DNA from: Streptomyces massasporeus
GTDB taxonomy: Bacteria; Actinomycetota; Actinomycetes; Streptomycetales; Streptomycetaceae
Assembly: GCF_014648995.1 (NCBI RefSeq)
Contig: NZ_BMSE01000012.1
Span: 124,001 to 188,000, forward strand
DNA length: 64,000 nt
Direction: 5' to 3'
Shown here piece after piece: positions 45,695 through 55,351 of the stretch (position 1 is its first letter; each line of letters opens with the position of its first letter). The translations under genes were made by a program, and so were the position numbers. The notes beneath the pieces are model-generated. The model was not told the DNA's origin. It made no database searches and was given only the letters and a program-made list of their open reading frames with translations.

Positions 45695-47839
45695 ATGGAT
45701 TCGACACGCGTGACGGAGCAGCCGACCTCGTTCGAACGCCCCCAGACGGGCGTGGACCCCGTGGATCCCCGCGGGGCGTTCGTGCATACCCCGACACCGG
45801 CGCGTGCGCCCGGCGCCGGCGCCTTACCGGTACAGGGCCGCCCCGGCGGCGATGTCACCGTTCCGGTCACGACGGCACACAGCACGCCGGGCACGTCGGA
45901 GCCCGGCACCTCCACGCCGTTCGGCAAGGGCAAGGACACCGTGAGCGATCCCGCCTTCGAGCACTCCCAGCCGGGTGCCGAGCAGACCGCCGAGCGCGAC
46001 ACGCCTCGGCCGCGCCCCGCCCCCGAGGGCATTCCGGTCCAGCCGGCCGACGAACAGGACCGGCCCGGGATGAACACCGACGGGCAGGAGCGCCGCAGCG
46101 GCCAGAGCCTGCCGCCCGGCCGGCCCACGCCCATGCGGCGGGACGGCGACCGGCTGAGGTTCGTGGGGGCCGCCACCCGGCGGATCGCCCGCGGCATCGA
46201 CCTCGACGAGATCGTGATGGGGCTGTGCCGGGCGACCGTGCCCACCTTCTCCGACGCGATCCTGGTCTATCTGCGCGACCCGCTGCCCGTCGGCGACGAG
46301 CGGCCCACCGGCCCGCTGGTGCTGCGGCTGCGCCGCACCGACCGGATACCGGCGGAGCGCGACACCGAGAACGGCTTCCAGCCGGCCGCTCAGCCCGAAC
46401 CGAACGAGCTGGACACGGTCGGGGCGGAGCTGTGCGAAGTGCGGCCCGGCAGCGCGCTCGCCGAGGTGCTGCGCGGGGTGCGCCCGGTCTTCACCGACGC
46501 CCCCGCGGCCCGTGCGGCACTGCCGGAACTGCTGGGTGACGGCGGCGAGTTCGCCGTGCCGGACGGGCAGCGCGCGATCCTCGCCCCGCTGCGCGGCCGG
46601 CGCCGGGTCATCGGTGCCGCCCTGTTCCTGCGCCGCCCCGAACGCATCGCGTTCGAGGCCGACGACCTCCTGGTGGCCGCCCAGCTCGCCACGCACAGCG
46701 CCCTCGGCATCGACAAGGCCGTGCTCTACGGCCGCGAGGCCTACATCGCGGACGAGCTCCAGCGCACCATGCTGCCCGAGACCCTGCCCCGCCCCACGGG
46801 CGTGCGGCTGGCCTCCCGCTACCTGCCGGCCGCGGAGACGGCCCGGGTCGGCGGCGACTGGTACGACGCGATCCCGCTGCCCGGCAGCCGGGTCGCCCTG
46901 GTCGTCGGTGACGTCATGGGCCACTCCATGACGTCGGCCGCCATCATGGGCCAGCTGCGCACCACGGCCCAGACCCTCGCCGGCCTCGACCTGCCGCCGC
47001 AGGAGGTCCTGCACCACCTCGACGAACAGGCCCAGCGCCTCGGCGTGGACCGTATGGCGACCTGCCTCTACGCCGTGTACGACCCGGTATCGCACCGCAT
47101 CACCATCGCCAACGCCGGTCATCCGCCGCCCGTCCTGCTCCACCTGGGCGGCCGCGCCGAGGTGCTGCGCGTCCCCGCCGGTGCCCCGATCGGGGTCGGC
47201 GGCGTGGACTTCGAGGCCGTGGAGCTGGACGCGCCCGCCGGTGCGACCCTGCTGCTCTACACCGACGGCCTGGTCGAGTCGCGGCTGCGCGATGTGTGGA
47301 CCGGCATCGAGCAGCTGCGGGAGAAGCTCGCCGCGGTCGCGCAGCTCACCGGGCCGGACCATCCGCCGCCCCTGGAAGCGCTGTGCGACGAGGTGCTCGA
47401 CATGCTCGGCCCGGGCGACCGGGACGACGACATCGCGCTGCTCGCCGCCCGCTTCGACGGGATCGCCCCCAGCGACGTGGCGTACTGGTTCCTGGAGCCG
47501 GAGGACGCCGCCCCTGGCCGTGCCCGCCGGCTGGCCCGGCGTGCGTTGCAGCGCTGGGGCCTGGAGGAGCTCAGCGACTCCGTCGAGCTGCTCGTCAGCG
47601 AGGTCGTCACCAACGCCGTGCGGTACGCCTCGCGGCCGGTGACGCTGCGTCTGCTGCGCACGGACGTGCTGCGCTGCGAGGTCGGCGACGACGTGCCGCA
47701 GCTGCCGCGGCTGCGCCAGGCACGCGCCACCGACGAGGGCGGGCGCGGGCTGTACCTGGTGAACCGGATGGCCCGGCGCTGGGGCGCGACCCGGCTCAGC
47801 ACGGGCAAGGTGGTGTGGTTCGAGCTGAACCGCGGCTGA
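45695..47839 (+). CDS. GAF-SpoIIE phosphatase-HATPase regulator
   Basis: 714 residues from ATG 45695; GTG 45710 is an alternative. The first about 130 residues are low-complexity (Pro, Thr, Gly). Then a GAF domain (about 150-330), a SpoIIE/PP2C phosphatase (about 345-575; VVGDVMGHSMTSAAIMGQLRT, NAGHPPPVL, DDDIALLAARF) and an RsbW-like HATPase (about 590-712; LLVSEVVTNAVRYASRP, DEGGRGLYLVN). It has the same phosphatase-kinase fusion as the gene at 3788-6424 but without PAS sensors. Likely role: partner-switch control of a sigma factor. Confidence 0.93.
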   Translation: MDSTRVTEQPTSFERPQTGVDPVDPRGAFVHTPTPARAPGAGALPVQGRPGGDVTVPVTTAHSTPGTSEPGTSTPFGKGKDTVSDPAFEHSQPGAEQTAERDTPRPRPAPEGIPVQPADEQDRPGMNTDGQERRSGQSLPPGRPTPMRRDGDRLRFVGAATRRIARGIDLDEIVMGLCRATVPTFSDAILVYLRDPLPVGDERPTGPLVLRLRRTDRIPAERDTENGFQPAAQPEPNELDTVGAELCEVRPGSALAEVLRGVRPVFTDAPAARAALPELLGDGGEFAVPDGQRAILAPLRGRRRVIGAALFLRRPERIAFEADDLLVAAQLATHSALGIDKAVLYGREAYIADELQRTMLPETLPRPTGVRLASRYLPAAETARVGGDWYDAIPLPGSRVALVVGDVMGHSMTSAAIMGQLRTTAQTLAGLDLPPQEVLHHLDEQAQRLGVDRMATCLYAVYDPVSHRITIANAGHPPPVLLHLGGRAEVLRVPAGAPIGVGGVDFEAVELDAPAGATLLLYTDGLVESRLRDVWTGIEQLREKLAAVAQLTGPDHPPPLEALCDEVLDMLGPGDRDDDIALLAARFDGIAPSDVAYWFLEPEDAAPGRARRLARRALQRWGLEELSDSVELLVSEVVTNAVRYASRPVTLRLLRTDVLRCEVGDDVPQLPRLRQARATDEGGRGLYLVNRMARRWGATRLSTGKVVWFELNRG

Positions 47840-47858
47840 CGAAGCCGTAGGGACGAAG

Positions 47859-47892
47859 CGAAGGGCGCCCGGTGTGCACCGGGCGCCCTTCG
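47859..47892. terminator. bidirectional terminator
   Basis: CGAAGGGCGCCCGGTG (47859-47874), TG, CACCGGGCGCCCTTCG (47877-47892): a perfect 16-bp stem between the convergent phosphatase and PBP genes. Confidence 0.9.
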
Positions 47893-47907
47893 GCGTCTCC
47901 TGCTCGT

Positions 47908-50223
47908 CTACTCGTCGTCGCCCGGCCTGATCGGCTCGAACGGGTCGCCTCCGTCACCCGGCGGTGTCGTCTGCGGCGACGTCGGCGGGGTGAGGGTGGG
48001 CGGTGTCGTCGACGGGGACGGCGGCGGGGACGACGAGGGCTTCTCCGTCGTCGGCGGCGGGGACGACGACGGCTCCTCGGTCGTCGGCTCCTGCGTCGGC
48101 TCCTCGGTCGGCGACTGCGAGGGCGTCGGCGTCCAGGTCGGCTGGACGGCGGCGCCCTGCTGGGTGTCCAGGTCGAACTCGTCGACGTCGCCCATCACAC
48201 CGAAGGTGTACGCCGCCCAGATCTGCGCCGGGAACCCGCCGCCGTTGACGCGGGGCTCGCCGCCCGCCTTGTACATCGGGACCTGGGCGTGGGTCTTGGC
48301 GTCCTCGCCGAACAGGCCGACCGAGGTGACCAGGCCGGGCGTGTAGCCGGTGAACCAGGCCGACTTGTTGTTGTCGGACGTACCCGTCTTGCCCGCGACC
48401 TGCTGGCCGTTGCGGCGGGGGTTGTTGGCCACGGACGTCTGGGCGGTGCCGTCGTCGACCACGCCGGTCAGCACCGAGGTGACCGAGTCGGCGGCCTCGC
48501 GGCTGATGACCTGGTCGCCGACCGGGTCGGGCATGGTGACGCTCTGGTTCAGGCGCTCCGCCGACTTCACGAGGGCCGGGGTGACCTTCTTGCCGTGGTT
48601 GTCGAGGGTCGCGTAGACACCGGCCATCTGCAGGGGGCTCGCGCCCATGCTGCCCAGGGTCTGCGCGGGCACGGCCTCCATGTTCTCGGTGTCCATGCCG
48701 AGCTTGCCGGCGACCTTGACCACCTCGGACATGCCGACGTCGACGCCCATCTGCGCGAAGACGGAGTTGACGGACTTGTTCATCGCCGTCTGGACGGAGA
48801 TCGGGCCGTAGTTGCGGTCGTCCTCGTTCTCGGGGGCGAAGCCGACCTTGGTGCCGTCCTCCACGACCTGGCGCTTGCTGGTGCCGTCGTAGACCGTGTT
48901 CGCGGTGATCGGCTTGCCGCTCTGCGTCGTCGCCCGCGCCTCCAGGGCCGCGGCCAGGATGACCGGCTTGAAGGTGGAGGCGGGCTGGTAGTCGGCGCGG
49001 GTCGCGTTGTTCATGTAGTGCTTGAAGTAGTCCTCGCCGCCGTACATCGCGACCACCGCGCCGGTCTTGGGGTTCACGGACGCGGCACCGGCCTGGACGT
49101 CTGCGTCGACCTTGCGCTTGTCGGGGTCGAGCTTGCTGTTCAGCTGCCGCTGGACGGACTTCTCCAGCGCCGCCTGCTTCTTCTTGTCGATGTTGAGCGT
49201 CAGGGTCCAGCCGCCGGCGTTGACCAGCGCCTCGGCCTCCTTGGTGCTGTCGGCGGTGCCGTCGGCGACGAGCTGCTTCTCCAGCGCCGAGTTGGCCGCG
49301 TTGACCAGGTAGCCCTTCTGGCCCTCCATGCCGGGGGCGGGCTTGGGCTCCTCGGGCACCGGGAACTTCGTCCCGGCCCGCTCGGACGCGCTCAGCCAGC
49401 CCTCTTCGACCATGTTGTCCAGGACGTAGTTCCAGCGCGCCTTCACCAGCTTCTTACCGTTCTCCGAGGCGGCGGCCCAGTCGTACTGGCTGGGGGCCTG
49501 GAGCAGCGCGGCGAGGTAGGCGCCCTGCGCGACGGTGAGCTTCTCGGCGTCCTTGCCGTAGTAGGCCTGGGCGGCGGCCTGGATGCCGTAGGCGTTGCGG
49601 CCGTAGTAGCTGGTGTTGATGTAGCCGGCGAGGATGTAGTCCTTGGACTTCTCCCGGTCCAGCTTCAGCGAGATGACCAGTTCCTTGAGCTTGCGCGAGA
49701 CGGTCTGTTCCTGCGTCAGGTAGTAGTTCTTGACGTACTGCTGGGTGATGGTCGAACCGCCCTGCGCGCCCCGGCCGGAGACCGTGTTGAACAGACCCCG
49801 GGCGGTGCCCTTGAAGTCGACGCCGGCGTCCTTGTAGAAGGTCTTGTTCTCGGCCGCGACGAACGTCATCCGCACCTCCTTCGGGACCCGGGACAGATCG
49901 ACGTTCTCGCGGTTGACCTTGCCGTCACGGGCCATGATCGAACCGTCGCTGTACTTGTAGATGTTGCTCTGACGCTTGGCGTCGGCGTTCCCCTCGGGGA
50001 TGTCGATCACCATGTACAGCACGATGAAGGCGCCCATGCCCAGCAGGCACAGGCCGAGGAAGGTGCCGAGGATCTTCTTCCAGGTGAAGAGCCTGCGTAT
50101 GCCGCTCTTCCCGGCCGCGGCCGACGAACGGTGGCTCTTGGGTGCCGCCCGGCGCCCACCGCGCTGTCGGGCGCGTCTTTCTTCCGCTCGTCCCATGAGT
50201 CCGATCTGCTCCGCTTCGTTCAT
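47908..50223 (-). CDS. class A penicillin-binding protein
   Basis: 771 residues (ATG 50196 is a possible later start). A basic cytoplasmic tail precedes one membrane helix (ILGTFLGLCLLGMGAFIVLYMVI). The GT51 glycosyltransferase contains FVAAENKTFYKDAGVDF (catalytic Glu) and GGSTITQQYVKNYYL. The transpeptidase shows all three active-site motifs: STFK in QPASTFKPV, SVN in MNKSVNSVF, and KTGT in AGKTGTSDN. A long Thr/Pro/Glu/Ser tail (about 90 residues, TEEPTQEPTTEEP, PSSSPPP repeats) probably spans the wall. It polymerises and crosslinks peptidoglycan. Confidence 0.96.
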   Translation of the reverse strand: MNEAEQIGLMGRAEERRARQRGGRRAAPKSHRSSAAAGKSGIRRLFTWKKILGTFLGLCLLGMGAFIVLYMVIDIPEGNADAKRQSNIYKYSDGSIMARDGKVNRENVDLSRVPKEVRMTFVAAENKTFYKDAGVDFKGTARGLFNTVSGRGAQGGSTITQQYVKNYYLTQEQTVSRKLKELVISLKLDREKSKDYILAGYINTSYYGRNAYGIQAAAQAYYGKDAEKLTVAQGAYLAALLQAPSQYDWAAASENGKKLVKARWNYVLDNMVEEGWLSASERAGTKFPVPEEPKPAPGMEGQKGYLVNAANSALEKQLVADGTADSTKEAEALVNAGGWTLTLNIDKKKQAALEKSVQRQLNSKLDPDKRKVDADVQAGAASVNPKTGAVVAMYGGEDYFKHYMNNATRADYQPASTFKPVILAAALEARATTQSGKPITANTVYDGTSKRQVVEDGTKVGFAPENEDDRNYGPISVQTAMNKSVNSVFAQMGVDVGMSEVVKVAGKLGMDTENMEAVPAQTLGSMGASPLQMAGVYATLDNHGKKVTPALVKSAERLNQSVTMPDPVGDQVISREAADSVTSVLTGVVDDGTAQTSVANNPRRNGQQVAGKTGTSDNNKSAWFTGYTPGLVTSVGLFGEDAKTHAQVPMYKAGGEPRVNGGGFPAQIWAAYTFGVMGDVDEFDLDTQQGAAVQPTWTPTPSQSPTEEPTQEPTTEEPSSSPPPTTEKPSSSPPPSPSTTPPTLTPPTSPQTTPPGDGGDPFEPIRPGDDE

Positions 50224-50389
50224 GTGTGCTCACAAGTCACACAGGTTCGCCGCTCAGGTCAGCTCAGAAAGCTAACACCGGGAGATAAGAGATAGGGCTG
50301 CCGATCCGGTCCTTTGCGGACGTGACAATCAGCACCCATCCCACCGGAACCGACGTACGAGACACCCGCAGGGTTGCCAGAACGCGGAA

Positions 50390-50403
50390 AAGTGATATCA
50401 CTT
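50390..50403. promoter_or_regulatory. AAGTGATATCACTT palindrome upstream of the SPFH gene
   Basis: A perfect 14-bp palindrome 55 bases before the SPFH start, in an AT-rich patch followed by TAGCTAGACAG. Its shape and position suggest a GntR/YtrA-like or similar repressor site; the regulator is not identified. Confidence 0.6.
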
Positions 50404-50457
50404 AGCTAGACAGAAGCTATGCAGGAGTGGCTTCGACAGAAGAACGGGGGACCACCC

Positions 50458-51393
50458 ATGTCCACACACGACACGCAGGTCACCGCCGACGTGCCCGAGA
50501 TGCCGACGCCACGCGTGCGGGAGTTCACCGCGCACAGCATCGGCGGCGGGCTCGCCCTGCTGCTCGGACTGCTCGGGCTGCTGGCCGGCGCCGGGCTGAT
50601 CGCGGCCGCCACCTCGGTGGACCCGGCCGGAGCGAAGGCCGGGCTGATCATCGGCGGCATCCTGGTCGCCCTCGCGGCGTTCCTCGCCATGTGCGGGCTG
50701 AACATGGTGGCGCCGGGCGAGGCCCGCGTCGTCCAGCTCTTCGGCCGCTACCGCGGCACGATCCGGCAGGACGGCCTGCGCTGGGTGAACCCCTTCACCT
50801 CCCGCACGAAGATCTCGACCCGCGTGCGCAACCACGAGACCGCCGTCCTCAAGGTCAACGACGCCTACGGCAACCCGATCGAGCTCGCCGCGGTCGTGGT
50901 GTGGCGCGTCGAGGACACCGCCCAGGCCACCTTCGAGGTCGACGACTACATCGAGTTCGTCTCCACCCAGACTGAGGCGGCCGTGCGGCACATCGCCATC
51001 GAGTACCCCTACGACGCCCACGAGGAGGACGGCCTCTCGCTGCGCGGCAACGCCGAGGAGATCACCGAGAAGCTCGCCGTCGAACTGCACGCGCGCGTGG
51101 AGGCGGCCGGGGTGCAGATCATCGAGTCCCGCTTCACGCACCTCGCCTACGCCCCCGAGATCGCCTCGGCGATGCTCCAGCGGCAGCAGGCCGGGGCGGT
51201 GGTCGCGGCGCGTCGGCAGATCGTGGACGGCGCGGTGGGCATGGTGGAGGCCGCGATCGCCCGGATCACCGAGCGGGACATCGTGGAGCTGGACTCCGAG
51301 CGGAAGGCGGCCATGGTCTCCAACCTGATGGTGGTGCTGTGCGGTGACCGGGCCGCGCAGCCGGTCCTCAACACCGGGTCCCTCTACCAGTGA
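50458..51393 (+). CDS. SPFH/band 7 membrane protein
   Basis: 311 residues from ATG 50458, with GGGGGA seven bases upstream. Two N-terminal hydrophobic segments (IGGGLALLLGLLGLLAGAGLIAAAT and GLIIGGILVALAAFLAMCGLNMV) precede the SPFH domain (VAPGEARVVQLFGRYRGTIRQDGLRWVNPF, STRVRNHETAVLKVNDAYGNPIELAAVVVWRVED). A helical tail includes AYAPEIASAMLQRQQAGAVVAARRQIVDGAV. Such flotillin-like scaffolds organise membrane regions. Its stop overlaps a small ribbon-helix-helix gene. Confidence 0.93.
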   Translation: MSTHDTQVTADVPEMPTPRVREFTAHSIGGGLALLLGLLGLLAGAGLIAAATSVDPAGAKAGLIIGGILVALAAFLAMCGLNMVAPGEARVVQLFGRYRGTIRQDGLRWVNPFTSRTKISTRVRNHETAVLKVNDAYGNPIELAAVVVWRVEDTAQATFEVDDYIEFVSTQTEAAVRHIAIEYPYDAHEEDGLSLRGNAEEITEKLAVELHARVEAAGVQIIESRFTHLAYAPEIASAMLQRQQAGAVVAARRQIVDGAVGMVEAAIARITERDIVELDSERKAAMVSNLMVVLCGDRAAQPVLNTGSLYQ

Positions 51394-51659
51394 CGGTCCC
51401 CGGCGAAGGTCCGGGCCCGCAGCGCCGGCCGCAGCAGCAGCGCAAGCAGGTGCTGCTGCGGCTGGACCCGGCGGTGTACGAGGCGCTCGCGCGGTGGGCC
51501 GGGGACGAACTGCGGTCGGCCAACGCGCAGATCGAGTTCCTGCTGCGCAAGGCGCTGGCGGAGGCGGGTCGCCTGCCGCGGGACACGGGACCGCTGCCCC
51601 GGCGCGGGCGGCCCCCCGGTCCTCCCGGAGGGTCCGCCCCCGGTCCACCCCCGGCCTGA
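51390..51659 (+). CDS. small ribbon-helix-helix-like protein
   Basis: 89 residues from GTG 51390, overlapping the SPFH stop (GTGA). The core QVLLRLDPAVYEALARWAGDELRSANAQIEFLLRKALAEAG matches an Arc/CopG-like ribbon-helix-helix, with a Pro/Gly-rich C-terminal tail. No toxin gene is adjacent. The tight coupling with the SPFH gene is conserved in streptomycetes as I recall. It may autoregulate the pair. Confidence 0.8.
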   Translation: MTVPGEGPGPQRRPQQQRKQVLLRLDPAVYEALARWAGDELRSANAQIEFLLRKALAEAGRLPRDTGPLPRRGRPPGPPGGSAPGPPPA

Positions 51660-51746
51660 CCGCACGGGCTCCACGGCTGTTGCGGAACCGTGACAACCCG
51701 TCCCGACCTGCACAGCCGTACCGCCCGCCATGAGCTGCACACCCGG

Positions 51747-51768
51747 CGTATACACATCGCGTATACAC
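51747..51768 (+). promoter_or_regulatory. CGTATACAC direct repeat, candidate PadR site
   Basis: CGTATACAC occurs at 51747-51755 and 51760-51768 (13-bp period), each with a GTATAC dyad, 20-41 bases before the PadR start. Autoregulation by PadR is the likely use. Confidence 0.55.
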
Positions 51769-51787
51769 CCCATGTACAGTCCTGCTC

Positions 51788-52312
51788 ATGTCCATCGGTC
51801 ACACTCTCCTGGGGCTCCTGGAGTCCGGCCCGCGCCACGGTTACGACCTGAAGCGGGCCTTCGACGAGAAGTTCGGTCATGACCGGCCCCTGCACTACGG
51901 CCAGGTCTACTCGACGATGTCCCGGCTGCTGAAGAACGGGCTCGTCGAAGTCGACGGCATCGAGGCGGGCGGCGGTCCCGAGCGCAAGCGGTACGCCATC
52001 ACCGAGGCCGGCATCACCGACGTCGCGCGCTGGCTCGCCACGCCCGAGAAGCCGGAGCCGTACCTCCAGTCGACCCTCTACACCAAGATCGTCCTCGCGC
52101 TGCTCACCCACCGCGACGCCGGTGACATCCTCGACACCCAGCGCTCGGAGCACCTGCGCAGCATGCGGATCCTCACCGAACGCAAACGCAAGGGCGACCT
52201 GGCCGACCAGCTCATCTGCGACCACGCCCTGTTCCACCTGGAGGCGGACCTGCGCTGGCTGGAGCTGACCGCGGCGCGCCTGGAGAAGCTCCGTGAGGCG
52301 GTGACCCGGTGA
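51788..52312 (+). CDS. PadR-family transcriptional regulator
   Basis: 174 residues. SIGHTLLGLLESGPRHGYDLKRAFDEKFGHDRPLHYGQVYSTMSRLLKNGLV is the PadR winged helix, and GGGPERKRYAITEAGITDVARWL its wing. A four-helix C-terminal dimer domain (PadR type II) follows. Its stop overlaps the ABC ATPase start, so it is first in a three-gene operon that it probably controls itself. Confidence 0.94.
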   Translation: MSIGHTLLGLLESGPRHGYDLKRAFDEKFGHDRPLHYGQVYSTMSRLLKNGLVEVDGIEAGGGPERKRYAITEAGITDVARWLATPEKPEPYLQSTLYTKIVLALLTHRDAGDILDTQRSEHLRSMRILTERKRKGDLADQLICDHALFHLEADLRWLELTAARLEKLREAVTR

Positions 52313-52998
52313 CGATTCCCGCTGGTTCGCTCCTCACCGCCCAGGACCTGCGCAAGGCCTACGGGCCGACGACCGCGCTCGACGGCGCCGAGTTCTCCAT
52401 CCACCCGGGCGAGGTCGTCGCCGTGATGGGCCCGTCCGGGTCGGGCAAGTCGACGCTGCTGCACTGCCTCGCCGGGATCGTCATGCCCGACTCGGGCTCG
52501 ATCACGTACAACGGGCGCGAGGTGACCTCGATGAGCGACGCCGAGCGCAGTGCGCTACGGCGCTCGGAGTTCGGGTTCGTGTTCCAGTTCGGGCAGCTCG
52601 TACCGGAACTGACCTGTGTGGAGAACGTCGCGCTGCCGCTCCGGCTGAACGGCTCCTCCCGCAAGGAAGCCGAGCGGGCCGCGCTGGCGTGGATGGAACG
52701 GCTGGAGGTCGACGACCTCCGCAAGAAGCGGCCCGGCGAGGTGTCCGGCGGTCAGGGTCAGCGGGTCGCCGTCGCGCGGTCGCTGGTGACCAACCCGCGG
52801 GTCGTCTTCGCCGACGAGCCGACCGGGGCGCTCGACTCGTACAACGGCGAGCGGGTGATGGAGCTGCTGACGGACGCCGCCCGGTCCGCCAACGCGGCCG
52901 TGGTCCTCGTCACGCACGAGGCGCGGGTGGCCGCGTACTCCGACCGCGAGATCGTCGTACGGGACGGCAAGTCCCGCGACATGGAGCGCGTCGTATGA
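52309..52998 (+). CDS. ABC transporter ATP-binding protein (MacB/LolD-like)
   Basis: 229 residues from GTG 52309. Walker A GPSGSGKSTLL, Q-loop FGFVFQFGQLVPELT, signature VSGGQGQRVAVARSL, Walker B VVFADEPTGALD and the switch His in VLVTHEARVA are all intact. It energises the FtsX-like permease encoded next, with which it overlaps by ATGA. Type VII ABC systems of this kind export antimicrobials or lipids, or act in sensing. Confidence 0.95.
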   Translation: MTIPAGSLLTAQDLRKAYGPTTALDGAEFSIHPGEVVAVMGPSGSGKSTLLHCLAGIVMPDSGSITYNGREVTSMSDAERSALRRSEFGFVFQFGQLVPELTCVENVALPLRLNGSSRKEAERAALAWMERLEVDDLRKKRPGEVSGGQGQRVAVARSLVTNPRVVFADEPTGALDSYNGERVMELLTDAARSANAAVVLVTHEARVAAYSDREIVVRDGKSRDMERVV

Positions 52999-55337
52999 GC
53001 ATCGGGCAGTGGAGCCGGGACCTCGCCATGGGAGCCCGGTTCGCCCTCGCCGGAGGGCGCGAGGGGTGGACACGGTCGCTGCTCACGGCCGTCGGGGTCG
53101 GGCTCGGGGTGGCGCTGCTGCTGCTCACCACCGCCATCCCCAACGCGCTGGCGGAACGGGACCGGCGCGAGCAGGCGCGCAGCGACCACACGTTCAGCCA
53201 GCAGGACATACCGAAGGCCGACGACACGCTGATGATCGTGGACGCGGACACCACGTTCCGGGACCTGGACGTGCGCGGCAGGCTGCTGGAGCCGGAGGGT
53301 CCGCGGGCTCCGCTGCCGCCGGGGGTCGCAAAGTTCCCGGCGGCGGGCGAGATGGTCGTCTCCCCCGCGCTGAAGGAGCTGCTCTCCTCCGACGACGGCA
53401 AGCTGCTGCGCGAGCGGCTGGACTACCGCATCGCCGGCACCATCGGCGAGCAGGGGCTGGTCGGCTCACAGGAACTCGCCTACTTCGCGGGCGGCAAGGG
53501 GCTGGCCGAGCTGCTGGAGGGCCCCGCGAGCGGCGCCCGGATCGACCGCTTCGGCAACGAGGACCTGGGGTCGTCCGACGCCTGGGACCCGGTGCTGCTC
53601 CTGCTGGTCCTGGTCGTCTTCGTGGTGCTGCTGATGCCGGTCGCCGTGTTCATCGCCGCGGCCGTGCGGTTCGGCGGCGAGCGGCGTGACCGCAGGCTGG
53701 CGGCACTGCGCCTGGTCGGCTCCGACAGCCGGATGACCCGGCGGATCGCCGCCGGCGAGGCGCTCGCAGGTTCGGTGCTGGGGCTCGTCCTCGGCACCGG
53801 GTTCTTCCTGCTCGGACGCGAACTGGCCGCCTCCGCCGAGGTGTTCCACGTCAGCGTGTTCCCGAGCTATCTGAACCCCTCTCCGGTGCTGGCCGTCCTG
53901 GTCGCGCTGGCGGTGCCGGCGGCGGCGGTCCTGGTGACGATCCTCGCCCTGCGCGGGGTGGTCATCGAGCCCCTCGGCGTGGTGCGCACGGCCAAGCCCT
54001 CACGGCGGCGGCTGTGGTGGCGGCTGCTGCTGCCGCTGGGCGGCATCGCGCTGCTCTACCCGATGATCGGGCAGGGCGACGACGGCGGGAACTTCAACCA
54101 GTACCTCGTCGTCGGCGGCGTGATGCTCCTGCTGGTCGGCGTCACGGCACTGCTCCCCTGGGTGGTGGAGACGGTCGTGGCCCGGCTCGGCTCGGGCGGG
54201 GTCGCCTGGCAACTGGCGGTTCGCCGCCTCCAGTTGAGCAGCGGCGCGGCGGCCCGGATGGTCAACGGCATCGCGGTCGCGGTGGCCGGTGCGATCGCCC
54301 TGCAGATGCTGTTCGCCGGGGTGGACGGCAACTACACCCGGGCGTCGCAGTACGACGTCTCCCGTGCCCAGATGAGCGTGGACGTGCCGGACGGCTCCGA
54401 CCCCTCGGCCATCATCGGCAAGTACCGCGAGACCGAGGGCGTGCGCAAGGTCACCGCCCTGTCCGACGTCTATCTCTTCGACCGGGGCAGCGAGGACTCC
54501 TCCGTCCAGATCACCCTGGCCGACTGCGCGTCACTACGGGAGGTGGCCACCCTCCCCTCCTGCCACGACGGGGACATCTTCGCGGCCAAGGGCTCGGAGT
54601 ACGACAGCGCGAGCGACCACCTGGCCGAACCCGGCACGACCCTGTGGACGCCCGAACCGGACGGCGACACCGCACGCTCGGGCGAGCGCCCGGTCTCCTG
54701 GACCGTGCCGCAGGACATCCGCCAGGCCCAGTCCCGCGAGGACCCCACCGGGTACGAGCGCGGCGGCATCCTGGTCACGCCCGGCGCGCTGCCCGGGAAG
54801 CTGGCGGCGTTCACGTCCGCGCGGCTCTTCCTGAGCCTGGACCTCTCGGTCCCGGACGCCTACGACCAGGTGCGCAACACGGCCGCGCGGCTCGACCCCG
54901 CGGTCCAGCCCATGACCTGGCACAGCATCGAGAGCAACGACCGCTACGCCACGATCCGCACGGGCCTGTCCGTCGGCTCCGCCTGCGTGCTGGCGCTGAT
55001 CGGGGCGAGCCTGCTCGTCTCGCAGCTGGAACAGCTGCGCGAACGCCGCAAGCTGCTGTCGTCCCTGGTCGCCTTCGGCACCAGGCGCCGCACCCTCGGC
55101 CTGTCGGTGCTGTGGCAGACGGCGATCCCCATCGGTCTCGGCCTGCTGCTCGCCGCGACGGTGGGCATCGCCCTGGGCGCGGTCCTGCTGCGGATGACCA
55201 ACACCTCGGTCCGGGTGGACTGGCCGAGCGTGCTGTCGATGACCGGCATCGGCGCCGGTGTCGTCCTCGTGGTGACGCTGCTGAGCCTGCCTCCGCTGCT
55301 GAGGCTGATGCGGCCCGACGGGCTGCGCACCGAGTAG
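52995..55337 (+). CDS. FtsX-like ABC permease
   Basis: 780 residues from ATG 52995. It has about ten membrane helices in the arrangement of two FtsX/MacB repeats: an N-terminal helix (LLTAVGVGLGVALLLLTTAIPNA) with an extracellular domain, FtsX helices (LLLLVLVVFVVLLMPVAVFIAAAVRF, LRLVGSDSRMTRRIAAGEALAGSVLG), central helices, a second extracellular domain (about 460-640) and a C-terminal FtsX block (VLALIGASLLVSQLEQLRERRKLLSSLVAFGTRR). It works with the ABC ATPase under PadR control. Confidence 0.93.
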   Translation: MSIGQWSRDLAMGARFALAGGREGWTRSLLTAVGVGLGVALLLLTTAIPNALAERDRREQARSDHTFSQQDIPKADDTLMIVDADTTFRDLDVRGRLLEPEGPRAPLPPGVAKFPAAGEMVVSPALKELLSSDDGKLLRERLDYRIAGTIGEQGLVGSQELAYFAGGKGLAELLEGPASGARIDRFGNEDLGSSDAWDPVLLLLVLVVFVVLLMPVAVFIAAAVRFGGERRDRRLAALRLVGSDSRMTRRIAAGEALAGSVLGLVLGTGFFLLGRELAASAEVFHVSVFPSYLNPSPVLAVLVALAVPAAAVLVTILALRGVVIEPLGVVRTAKPSRRRLWWRLLLPLGGIALLYPMIGQGDDGGNFNQYLVVGGVMLLLVGVTALLPWVVETVVARLGSGGVAWQLAVRRLQLSSGAAARMVNGIAVAVAGAIALQMLFAGVDGNYTRASQYDVSRAQMSVDVPDGSDPSAIIGKYRETEGVRKVTALSDVYLFDRGSEDSSVQITLADCASLREVATLPSCHDGDIFAAKGSEYDSASDHLAEPGTTLWTPEPDGDTARSGERPVSWTVPQDIRQAQSREDPTGYERGGILVTPGALPGKLAAFTSARLFLSLDLSVPDAYDQVRNTAARLDPAVQPMTWHSIESNDRYATIRTGLSVGSACVLALIGASLLVSQLEQLRERRKLLSSLVAFGTRRRTLGLSVLWQTAIPIGLGLLLAATVGIALGAVLLRMTNTSVRVDWPSVLSMTGIGAGVVLVVTLLSLPPLLRLMRPDGLRTE

Positions 55338-55351
55338 CAGCGGTACGCGCC

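Noticed and set aside
45489..45713. 74-codon GTG frame before the SpoIIE phosphatase gene
   Set aside because: Third-position GC bias is lost in the second half, it crosses a long palindrome, has no recognisable domain and overlaps the phosphatase start.
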